A DNA stretch of 64,000 nt from Entoloma clypeatum (lineage: Eukaryota; Basidiomycota; Agaricomycetes; Agaricales; Entolomataceae). Location: contig OY751487.1 of NCBI GenBank assembly GCA_963565915.1, positions 4,464,001 to 4,528,000 on the forward strand, read 5' to 3'. How positions within the stretch are numbered: the stretch's first letter is position 1; the number at the start of each line of letters is the position of its first letter. Below the pieces are notes generated by a model, which worked only from the letters and a program-made list of their open reading frames with translations, made no database searches and was not told the origin of the DNA. The position numbers and the translations under genes are program-made. Positions 43,961-53,453 of this stretch are shown here, piece by piece.

Positions 43961-45329
43961 GAAATGGCGAGTTGATGGAGGTGGAGAATTTAATGAATAC
44001 AAGGATGTACTTGCCGACCATGGAATTCTGATCGACGTCACGCTCCCATATCAGCACCAGCAGAACGGTCGAGCGGAACGGATAAATCAAACCCTGTGGG
44101 AGAAATCTCAGGCCTTGCGCTTCGACGCGTGCTTACCACCTATGTGGTGGGAATTCTGTTTGGAACATGCAGCTTTTCTCTACAACAGAACCCCCATGCA
44201 GCGTCTCGAATGGAATACCCCTTACTTCAGGGTGACCAATGAGATCCCTGATATGTCAAGCATCAGAGTCTTCGGATGTCAGGCATATGTGTATATCCCA
44301 AAAGAAAAATGTAGAAATTCCCTGGAGTCTAGATCTCGATTGATGATTTATCTCAGATCAAAGCCAGGGGTCAAAGGATACCGTTTCATGGATCCTGAGA
44401 CTAATACAATTTTCATGGGTGGGAAAGCTATCTTTGATGAAAGCAAGTACCCTAGATGCCACATCGACCCTTTGCCAGAGAACCATCCAGAAATGGAAAA
44501 CCCAGAACCGGCTGATGAGTTTGAGGACCTCATCCCCGGAAACAATGACAATGACAGTCATTACGAAAAACCTCACAACCCTGTTCCCACTGGACAGGAT
44601 CACCCTGAATCAGACGATGATTTGCCGCGTAGCGAACCCGATGACGAGCCACGAGTACCCACTCCAGAGCCCGAGCAAGTACCAGATCGACCGATCAGGG
44701 AACGACGAGTTCGGAGAATGCCAGACAGCATCTATGGGGAAGATACCCCTGCTTCTGATCTTGAAAAAATGGATCGAAGACGAAGACTGGGCAGTCAAAC
44801 GGCATGGATGAACGATCTCCTGATGGAGGCAATCTCCATCCAAGTAGGCATCATCGAAATGTCACACAAAGACATATACTCTCTTCCGAACAAAGAAGAT
44901 TGGTATGCGGCAGAACGAAAAGAGCTAGACATGCTCAAAAGCCGCGGGGTGATCACGGAGTTAGTACCCCTACCTACAGGGAGGAAAGCTCTAAGGAACA
45001 AATGGGTTTACAACGAAAAATCCGACGGGCGTTTGAAAGCATGCCTTGTTGCAAAAGGTTTCTCACAGGTAGAAGGGATTGACTTCGATCAGATCTTCTC
45101 ACCAGTAGTGAGATACGAGACCGTCCGGTTAATTCTGGCATTGACAGCCCTTGAAGGGTGGTTCATGACACTCTTGGACGTCTCAGCAGCCTTCCTCTAT
45201 GGAACACTCCGTGAGGTAATTTACATGCAACAGCCAGAGGGCATCAGCAAATCAGACATGTGCTATGGCTGCTATAGGCACTATAGGGCACTACATTCTC
45301 AGGGATGTATGCTACAGAGTGCTATGTAG
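43905..45329 (+). pseudogene. Copia-3 integrase-RT (middle frame)
   Basis: Resumes with ALRQFLAMIQNQF and includes DGGGEF, NGRAERINQTLWEK, the linker with KPHNPVPTGQDHPES, and the RT N-terminus (GRKALRNKWVYNEK, VRYETVRLILALTALEGW). It runs into the inserted hairpin element after MQQPEG and stops at 45327-45329. Confidence 0.88.
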
Positions 45330-45360
45330 CACTCTGTAGCACATGTCTGATTTGCTGATG
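45242..45360. mobile_element. 119-bp hairpin (MITE-like) element in the Copia-3 RT
   Basis: Begins CATCAGCAAATCAGACATGT and ends with its exact reverse complement; the perfect terminal inverted repeats are 24 bp. The interior is also self-complementary in part (GTGCTATG / GCACTATA and TACAGAGTGCTAT / GTAGCACTCTGTA blocks). Compared with Copia-1 the insertion splits PEG-YIVKGKEH and duplicates only about two bases (GG). No coding capacity. It is a small non-autonomous or fold-back element of unknown family. Confidence 0.8.
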
Positions 45361-46521
45361 GGTTACATAGTAAAAGGGAAAGAACACCTTGTGTACCGAC
45401 TATACAAAGCCCTATACGGACTCAAGCAGGCCGCATTAGCCTGGTGGAGGGAACTCGATTCCTCCATGAAAAAGCTCGGCTTTGTCCGACTTCACTCCGA
45501 TGCGGGAGTTTTCATTCACACAAGTACCAAAGGGGAAACTGTAATCGCCATCATTTATGTTGATGACTCTGCTTTTCTCGGCACAAACCGGGAATACACG
45601 CTAGAAAAGAAGAAGGCCTTCATGACAACATGGGAATGTAGGGACCTAGGACACCTAGTCCCTGATGGGGAACCAAAAGGATTTCTCTCGATCCAAATAA
45701 GGCAACATGGGAAAAGGATCTTCATTGATCAAGTACCCTACCTTGAGAAAATTCTTGCACGCATGGGGATGAGTGAATCTAATGCCACCCATACCCCACT
45801 CCCAATGGGCTACAAACCCATGAAGTCTGAAGATGAACCCAATGTGGAACTCAGATCCAAGTACCAATCCGTCATCGGATCACTATTGTACTTAATGATC
45901 GGGACAAGACCCAACATTTGTTTCGCCGTGATCAAAATGTCCCAATTTTCCGCAAACCCTACCAAACACCATTTAGAAGTGGCAAGGGATATTTGCAGGT
46001 ATTTGAAGGCAACAAAAGATTACGCGATCATGTATGATGGTGATTCTGGGAAAGGAATCTACGCATTTACAGACTCCGATTGGGCGTCAGACGAAAACAC
46101 CAGGAAATCCACCACTGGTTACTTCGTATCGCTGGCATCTGGAGCAGTGACATGGGTTTCATCAGCGCAAAAAACCATTGCCCTCTCTTCCACGGAAGCA
46201 GAATATATGGCGCTATCAGATTGCAGTCGCGCAGTGACATGGCTTAGAAGCATGCTTGCCGAACTTGGAATGCAGATCGGATCAGTTCCGATCTATGGAG
46301 ACAACAATGGCTCCGTCTTTATCACATCCAACCCTGTAACTGAGAAGCGATCCAAGCACATCGACGTGCGATTCCACTTCGTCAGAGAAAAAGTATCCGA
46401 AGGCATTATTACGGTCGAATTCATCGAAGGAGTGAATAACCCTGCAGACCTTTTAACTAAGAATCTGGGGAAAGTCCTCTTTAGCAAGTTTATCCCATAC
46501 TTTGGATTACTTAAAAACTAG
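45343..46521 (+). pseudogene. Copia-3 RT-RNase H (3' frame)
   Basis: After the hairpin element the RT continues with YIVKGKEHLVYRLYKALYGL, the intact catalytic box IYVDDSAFLG, and RNase H (SSAQKTIALSSTEAEYMAL), ending FIPYFGLLKN. Without the insert it would join the preceding frame. Confidence 0.88.
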
Positions 46522-46586
46522 ACGAAAGAGTACCTATATGGGAAAAAGTAAGATGTATTTAGAAGTATGTACTAAATATGGGGGGG

Positions 46587-46898
46587 TGTGGAAACTTTTC
46601 CATCACATAGATTAGATTAGATTAGATTACATCACGTGACCTTTACACATCTTCAATTACATACTTATTTGGTTGGTACAAACAGTAGTACGGTATATAA
46701 GACCAGGAAACTGTCAATATCAACAAGTTGTCTCTTGACTCTTAACCAGCTCCATTGCTCTTATCAGCCTCAACCGCTCTCCACCAGCCTCACCCTCCCA
46801 AACCATGTAAGTGGCTAGAACGGTTAAGTAGAGTACTTCCACACTGTAGCTGTGTTGCTCAGTACCCCTGTGGCTAGCGCCCAGGTGGAACTTCAACA
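46587..46898 (+). repeat. 3' LTR of the composite copia locus
   Basis: 312 bp; starts TGTGGAAAC rather than TGTTGAAAC (one change in the terminal repeat) and ends TTCAACA. Preceded by a G7 tract that serves as polypurine tract. Followed by GGATA. Confidence 0.92.
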
Positions 46899-46990
46899 GG
46901 ATAGCAGGCCGGTTTTCCCCAATCAGACCCTGCTTTTTCGGATCAGTCCAGGTCCCTACTAGTTGACTGGGCATAGGGTCCCACTGCTGA

Positions 46991-47702
46991 GCCCTGAAGA
47001 TCTGGATCGGCGCAACCTCTTGTGGCTTACCAAATGGTGCAGTGATGGGTCACATCTGTCACTCTACAAGTTCTACATTACAGTCAACAATGAACCCACT
47101 GTCTCGCATCCTCCAACCGCTCCAGTTCTCACGTGCCAGGTCATGGTCCATCATAATCTACCCAGATCCATGTATATGCCCTGGGGCTCAGGTGCCTATA
47201 TCACTCTTTGCTACTCCAAGCTCTCTCTGACTTTTTACAGCGCGATGATTTGCCTCCAAACACCTTGGAATTCAGAATCAAATTCGATAACAATATGAAT
47301 GTAGATCGTTATCATTCTGAAAACCCATGTTTCGAGTGAGTGCCACCAGACTGTAAAGTGCTACATGCCTTGCCCTCACTCCACTTGCAGCTTTGCTACT
47401 TCAAAGGTTCGGCCGTCGTCACTCCGTCGTCCCCCTCACATTCGTAAGAGGCTGGTATCGGTCTGTAAAAGTCAGAGTCCTTATGCCCCTCCTCAGAAAC
47501 GGACTGGATTAGACTTGTTGACCACCAGGGTGGGACTTGGCCCAATGGACTGACAGCTCGGGCATCATTAATCGACCTTCTGGACAATTTTTCCTCTTAC
47601 AATTTTCGTACCCACGAGGGGATTACAGCTGCAGTCAGTGACATACAGGCACGACTTGGTCCTTTCACAAAATGGGAGATGCCAGTCAAGAAAAAGACAT
47701 AG
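46991..47702 (+). CDS. 3' part of an unidentified gene
   Basis: Four phase-consistent exons: open from 46991 to 47191, then 47241-47335, 47391-47443 and 47497-47702. Acceptors are TTTTTACAG, ACTTGCAG and CCTCCTCAG; donors GTGCCT, GTGAGT and GTAAGA. The C-terminal exon contains DHQGGTWPNGLTARASLIDL and ends KWEMPVKKKT. No domain recognised. The 5' exons are missing: an in-frame stop lies at 46988-46990 and the copia locus ends 90 bp upstream at 46898, so the insertion probably separated the gene from its beginning. Confidence 0.5.
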
Positions 47703-48049
47703 CAAGACTAGTTTTTTGGTTGCTGCAAAATGTTACTTATAGTGTATGAGTGTTCAAAAACACCATGTAATTGCAAAGGCTCTTAAAATCCTCCAACTGA
47801 AAGAGTACTAGACATTGCGGCTCAATTTGGCATTCGGTGACGACGACGTAGTGAGGAGTTTCTTTCGTCCGTCCCGTAAGCACAGTCAGAGGTTGTATAC
47901 GACTCTTCATGCTGATGAGCGTGTTCATCAACACTTCCGCAAGTGAGGATTGGGTCGGATTGGATCCCTGCGTAGTGGAATGAGCGAACCCTGTTCGGCG
48001 ATGTCCCCATATATATCATTTCCCTCGTCTCCTCTGTCACCCGCCGTGC

Positions 48050-48969
48050 TTCACATCTCTCCTCGCCTCCCGCGTCCTCTTTCTCTTCCCCCTCTGCCTT
48101 CTGTCGGCATCATCGCCATCTGACAAACCATTTCCGAGCCTCCAGCACCACAACATCGACACATCCCTCGCCCTCCTCCAGCTCTACTTCTGCTCCTCCG
48201 ACCAGCTCTGCACCCGGCCCGGGGTGTATACCTACCCCAAGTTCTTGTCTTCCATCACCTCGATAAACACTGCTTCCACTGGCCACAAATCATCTAATAC
48301 AGACGCTGTCATAGGCGGCGTTGTGGGAGGTGGGATCCCCCCCTGTCTGTTTAGTCTTTTTGAAGCCCCTTACCTACAGCCCCGCCCCCCAGGTACAGCC
48401 GCTCTGGGCCTCCTTCCCGTGCGGTTCCCTTCCGGAGCCACGAACGCAACTCCGTCGAGAAACACGCCTTCGACAGCAACTTGGACTCACCCCGTGCGCC
48501 GCTCACAATCATCCCAACCCCAGTCTCACTCTCAACGACCCAGAACATGACTGGATGGAGTCGGACGCCTCGGCACCGGCGTCGGCGACGTCTTCTCGTC
48601 CCCGTGTCCAGGCCGGGGAGTGTCCCCAGGAGGCCAGAGATGCAACAATATCGTCCGCGGCAGCTGGACGGCATGGTCTTGGGGCAGCCGCACCCTCAAG
48701 CCCCGCATTTCATGAACCCTAGCCGGCAGGTCACATTTACTATGCCGGGCCGGGGGCTCGGGTCGGAAGGGGATTGTTACTATCGTCCAGTCACCAGGGC
48801 GCCAATTCGGGTTCGGCTCTAGCTCTCGAGTTTCGTGCCCACGAGCGCGAAGGAATGACGTGATGGCTGCTGGAGGGGGGAGAGTAGCGGAGAAAGAGGT
48901 CCCGGGTGATGAGAGGGTAAGGGAAGATATCACCCCGACGTATGACAGTTTTCTTTTGGGTGAGAGATG
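48050..48969 (+). pseudogene. Single-pass membrane protein gene, decayed (copy B)
   Basis: Blocks in order: a Ser/Thr-rich region with TGHKSSNTDAVIGGVVGG, the Gly/Val-rich start of the membrane helix typical of fungal single-pass surface proteins; an intron-like GTGGGATCC to TACCTACAG; a cytoplasmic-tail-like part (HERNSVEKHAFDSNLDSP); and a C-terminus ITPTYDSFLLGER. The frames do not connect without shifts and the hydrophobic core of the helix is missing, so this copy is probably also broken. It is the longer relative of the remnant at 9360-9631. Confidence 0.45.
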
Positions 48970-50044
48970 AACCAGGGGAAAAGAACGGGAGTCTGGGGTC
49001 GTCTGGGGTCGTCGTGGACTCTGAGAGTCTCGTCGTACCGCCTTGAAAAAAAAAAATCAGCCTTTCCACTTCTCGAAAGAACATCTACGTTCACTCCCAC
49101 GCGTATACATGCCACATCACTCTTCGTTCTTATTTTCGATGCCTTTCGCCTTCCCACCTCTGCGGCACTGACAATCCTCCACGAATAGATGTATGGCCTG
49201 ATGTTTGCAAATTCAAAACCTCCTCCACGTTTCCCCTCCGTCTCCTCTTACGTCCCCTTGCCAACGGCGTCCTTTTAATAATTTGTGCGTGTGTGCGTCA
49301 TTCACATTTATTAAAGCATAATATTCAAGGTGACTCGGAACCGCCAGATAGAGTAACATTACATGGCTTTAATCACGGGCCTTCATCGCGGGCAACCTGA
49401 GTTTCCAGTGCATCCTTCGCGTTGGCCATGGGAGCATGAGGGAAGCGGCCACGGGCAGCTATCTGCCATCTGGTAGTGGGGGACTCTGGCAGAAGCCACC
49501 CGCGGCTCGGAAGTGGTCATAATCAAGTTCCTGTAAGTACAGAGGGGGGGTCAATGGCCGGGCCGTTGCAACTCGGCGAACTTTCGAAACGACACGGAAT
49601 ACTACTTAGACCTGCACCATGGAGTAGTGCACCCACAGAGTTGAGAATTGTTGTTGGGCCGTTGTGTGATTACCTCCCAATAAATTCATTGATGATTGAG
49701 GTGACTCGGGTCTACGACAAAGCAGACGATCCGGGAGGTGTTGGGGGCGTTGAGGACCTCGATTAAAAAGGTCAAGGGCCTGCTACACACTGACGTCCAA
49801 CTTGACTCAACGACCGGAGAACCGCTAAGCAGCAGGTGGCATATCTTGCGCATTAATTGCGTTCTTATCGAGAGCTATAGGCATGGGGGCACAAGCCAAC
49901 GATGGTTTCATAGTATGATGTCAACTCGATACAAATACAAGTTCGATCACGACAAACACGCAGCTGAAAAAAAAAAAGTTCGTCGGTGGTCATTGGGCAC
50001 GAGTGGGGGGCTGCAGACTGACCTCCGACAGCGAAAGTGAACGT
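48970..50044. other. Non-coding part of duplicated segment B
   Basis: Holds blocks shared with 9632-10767, including GGCAGAAGCCACCCGCGGCT. No conserved reading frame and no gene annotated. Confidence 0.4.
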
Positions 50045-50310
50045 TCAAGTTGGTAATTGGCGCTGGCACATTAAAGACATACCTGAGTATCGTGAGTCCG
50101 AAGCTCAGTCATAAGGTAGACACTAGGGATGGAATGACTCACACCATAGAATTTATTACACTTCGCCTTGGAATCTGGGCAGCAAGGGCAAGAACCGCCT
50201 GCGTGATTGCACTTTGAACCCCGCTGTTCCACCCTCAGCATATTTGCAAAGGCGCCGGAAATGAGCAGGAAGACGGAGAGGGTGAGAGCGGGGGAGAACT
50301 TGAACTGCAT
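50045..50310 (-). CDS. Small cysteine-rich secreted protein (copy B)
   Basis: Exon 1 (50310-50143) encodes 56 residues: signal peptide with core LTLSVFLLISGAFA, then KCNHAGGSCPCCPDSKAKC, the same C-x6-C-x-C-C-x6-C pattern as copy A at 11101, followed by NKFYG. It ends at a GTGAGT donor. With the acceptor at 50063 the second exon adds only five codons before a stop, so the C-terminus is uncertain. The signal peptides and cysteine spacing are conserved while intervening residues differ, as expected for a fast-evolving secreted peptide family. Function unknown. Confidence 0.6.
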
Positions 50311-51119
50311 GAGGTGGGATGTTTGCAAGGTTGCTTTGGGTGGACACGCGTGTGTGCTGAAGCTTAAGAACCCCACCGAGTGTCCTTCTTCTATGTGCCC
50401 CGGAGTTTCCCCGAAAACGATTCACTTGGTAGTGAAGGCCTCGAGCGTCAGCTAGAAGACATCATGGGAAAAGATGCAACTTGAAAAAGAGCCGATGATC
50501 ATCTAGAAGACTCCAGTGAGAGATTGTCAGGGATACGGTGGGATGAGGGGGAAGACGACTCACGAAACGACTGTCAGGTAAGAAGACAAAGATACTAGAT
50601 ATAATCAGAAAAAGAGTCTCCCGATCCTCGACGTGACAAATGGAGCCGAAATGGCTCGCCCAGGAAGAAGTTTCCGAGTCCTTCCGAATCCCGTTTATGC
50701 AGCCGACAAAGTCGAAGTATGACCTTCTTCTCGCAGTCGACACGTCCGCATCGACCTCAGGGTATCAAAAAAATACTGGGCGTTTGTCACCTGCAAAACA
50801 CGGCACACGTAGATTGGTGAAGGCTCACGGTGCAGGGGTAGTAGAGTAGGTATGGTGTTACATATGATCGTCGTCCCCTCAATAGACGATCAAATAGAAT
50901 CTGACAAGGGGTTATGCTCTACGACTCCTTGCCATGCAGACTCGTCCTGGGTAGATCCAATTCGAGCGTTTTATCCCGGCATCACGTCCTCCGAGTCTGC
51001 AAGTTAGCCACAAGCACAATCCATTCTGCATAAACATAGCACATAAGCACAGTACATCCTCTTCAAATATCGAATAACATTACCCCCCTCCCCCTCGTAC
51101 CATACCCACGCAAGTTACA
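50311..51119. other. Region without a supported gene
   Basis: Upstream flank of the small secreted protein gene (still similar to copy A up to about 50.68 kb), then the 3' flank of the MINDY gene. No supported frame. Confidence 0.4.
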
Positions 51120-53140
51120 TCACATAATAACACAATCCCTCTTCCTCCCTTCCCCCTCTTCGCCTCCACCCCACCTCCTCCCCTTCGCCCTCCGGACATG
51201 CAGCTCCTTCTGCCGCCTCTCCTCCTCCTCCAAGTACCGCGCCCGCCTCTCCTGCTCCTGTTCCTGCTCCTCCTGCTGTTGGCGCCGGCGGTAAGCCCGC
51301 ATCGCATAATGTTCTTCCTCCGCTTGGAGATGCCGCGCGAGCTCGGCGCTGTCGACGCAAAAACGAAAAAAAAAAGAGAGAGAGTATCAGGGTGAGGGGT
51401 GATGATATTGAAACGGAGGAGAGGAACACGTACTCGGACATACCATCGCCGCCTTGGATTGGTCCTCCCTCATGTTGTTGTTGGGTACCCCCGCCGCCGC
51501 TGGAGCGCGCCCAGTCCCCGCCGGCCGGAACACCCCGCGTGAAGGAGGAGTCGACGAAGACGCCTGCGGCGCCGTCGACGTCCTCGATGCGCTCCCACAC
51601 GACGGACGGCTCGTGGAGGAAGACGTGGTCTGTTGTGAGGGTGTAGATGTGCGAGTTCGAGTTTGGGGAGGGGTTGTTGTTGTGTGTGGTTGGGTGGGCT
51701 GTGGTTGTTGTTGTTGTTGTTGGGCAGGCTGTGGAGGTGTTGGGAGTGAGAGAAGGTGGGGGTGGAGATGTTGAAGGGGTTTGGGTTTGCGGTGTGGTGG
51801 ATTCCGGTGAAGACGAGGGTGGGGGTGACGGATAATTGGAGGTGGTGGGTGGGGGCGAGGATGAGGATGTAGTGGTGTTTGTGTTTGGATTTGGAGAAGG
51901 GGGCGCGGGTAGGGTTTTTGTCTCTTCTTGGGATTGGGGTGCTAGGGAAGACGGCAGAGATTCGTCCTCTGTCGAGGCCGGGGTTGATTCGTGGGATGGT
52001 GGGCGTTCCCCGCCTTCCGAGTTGGCAGCGACCTTGACCGCTGAAGGAGAGTCCGGAGAGTCCGGTGTCGTTTTTGCAAGGGTATCGGGGTGGGTATCAT
52101 CCAACACCTGCCAGTCCCCGTCCGTGGCTGTTGCTTTTGTGCCTTCGTTTCCGCTGTGTCCTGATTTGTACAGCACGGAGAGGTGCGAGCTCCGGAAGAG
52201 CGCGACGAGGGTTCCTGCGGGAAGAGTGGATGCGAGGTGGAAAAGCCCGTGGTAAGTCAGCTGAGACTGGGTCTGTTCAAGGAAGTGTCGGATCGTGAGG
52301 GCTATCAGTCATGAAGAACCAATATGTCAGTATTACCCAGGGTAGGGAAAGAGGACGCCTACCATTCCTGATCTTCCTCCGATCCACATCTGTCCAGTCC
52401 TCCTGCCTCCTGTCCATATCCTGCCTTTGGCCCTCCACATTCCCATAGTCGGGAACGAGAAGCCCGCCGGCGACGTGGTCCGCCTCAGCGATCAACCCAA
52501 CAGCGGTGTCGTAGTCCTCTGCAGCCTCCTCCTTCATGGCGCAAGCCTCGTCCGATTCCGGGTCCACGAGCCAGCCGTGGACGAGGTCGATGCCGACCTG
52601 TGCAAATAGGGCGAGCTCGCCACCCGCAGTCTGGGTTGCTGCGCGGAAGGAGGTCGGGGAGGTGAAGACGGGGTTGAGATCGAGGCCCTCTGGTTACGTG
52701 GATATTAGGATTGGTTTTTCTTTTTAATTTAGAAAGGCGTACTTTGGGTGTGGGGCATGATTGAGAGGGAAGCGGATATGTCGACGTTGGGGGAGCGGAT
52801 GAGGAGGTATTCGGCGACGAGCTGGGAGAGGAACTCGTAGGAGACTGTGTGGCGGGTTGGAGGCTCAATTGTGATGTTTCCGCGGAGGATTAGGATGTTG
52901 CCTGTGGCGTAGGTTAGCCATTGGAAAACAAGGAGAGAAGGGGGACGACGAACATATTGCAATGAACGAGCATGGTCTGCAGAGAGAAAGAAGATTATAT
53001 GAGTAGAAGTGCTTCAGTGCTACGTACCCGTTGAAGTTCTGTGTGATGATGGGGACCTGTTTCCCGTGGAATGAGATGCGTTTGAGGTACCAGACGTCGG
53101 CTTTGGACCGGAGGGTCTGGTCGTCGATGTTTCCCGACAT
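51120..53140 (-). CDS. MINDY-family deubiquitinase
   Basis: Six exons (53140-53028, 52976-52954, 52901-52743, 52689-52363, 52301-51434, 51348-51120) give 572 residues in consistent phase. The MINDY (formerly FAM63/DUF544) catalytic core cleaves Lys48-linked ubiquitin chains. Landmarks: VWYLKRISFHGKQVPIITQN, then NGPC with the likely nucleophile Cys40 (encoded in the 23-bp exon 2), YEFLSQLVAEYLL, GLDLNPVFTSPTSF, GIDLVHGWLVDP with the likely catalytic His136, TYHGLFHLASTLPAG, VALFRSSHLSVLYK and HVFLHEPSVVWERIEDVDG. A long Pro/Ser/Thr-rich insert lies between the LYK and HVFLHE blocks. The C-terminus is a Glu/Arg-rich helix starting AELARHLQAEEEHY, possibly a ubiquitin-interacting motif. Intron 2 uses a GTTCGT donor. 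Divergent from the arrestin gene at 53454. Confidence 0.93.
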
Positions 53141-53403
53141 GTCGGGGGGAAAGAAGTAGGGAAGTGATGCCAAGGATTCCTGCGGTCGTTATTTATTTTA
53201 TATGGAGGGCTTTTTGAGGCTGTCCACTGCTGTTCACGATGACGCGTATGACGACGATGTTGAGGATATCCGCAGCTGGCGCGCCGAGGGTCGCGTTGAG
53301 GACAAGTTTATCATTGAGATATGATTTGCATCGCATGTGCACGGTGCTGCCATCAACCAGGCACATCGCCGCGACAAGCTCGGAGTGCATCAACATCACC
53401 ATC

Positions 53404-53440
53404 CACCACCACCACCACCACCACCACCATCATCATCATC
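53404..53440 (+). repeat. CAC/CAT trinucleotide run in the arrestin gene 5' leader
   Basis: About nine CAC units followed by four CAT units, ending some 14 bp before the ATG at 53454. Located in the 313-bp region shared by two divergent genes. Confidence 0.8.
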
Positions 53441-53453
53441 CGCCCACTGGCCA

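Larger units (their letters stand above)
39838..46898 (+). mobile_element. Composite copia locus: deleted element (Copia-2) with a second element (Copia-3) inside
   Basis: Three LTRs in the same orientation: 39838-40149, 41000-41308 and 46587-46898. The outermost ends share the target-site duplication GGATA (39833-39837, 46899-46903), so they belong to one original insertion. Between LTR 1 and LTR 2 lies a deleted gag-pol piece; between LTR 2 and LTR 3 a full-length internal region. The simplest history is insertion of Copia-3 into Copia-2, followed by recombination of the Copia-3 3' LTR with the Copia-2 3' LTR, which removed the rest of Copia-2. Confidence 0.85.
48050..50680. repeat. Segmental duplication, copy B
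   Basis: Partner of 9360-11480 in the same orientation. See that entry for the shared landmarks. Copy B is about 0.5 kb longer mainly because copy A has lost the tail of the membrane-protein gene. Confidence 0.75.

Noticed and set aside
51392..52298. Plus-strand frames up to 139 codons over the MINDY gene
   Set aside because: Shadow of the Pro/Thr/Ser-rich insert; the minus-strand MINDY exons explain the region.
53404..53440. CAC/CAT run considered as the start of a His-rich protein
   Set aside because: The downstream ATG at 53454 gives the first exon required by arrestin homology, so the run is in the leader or promoter.
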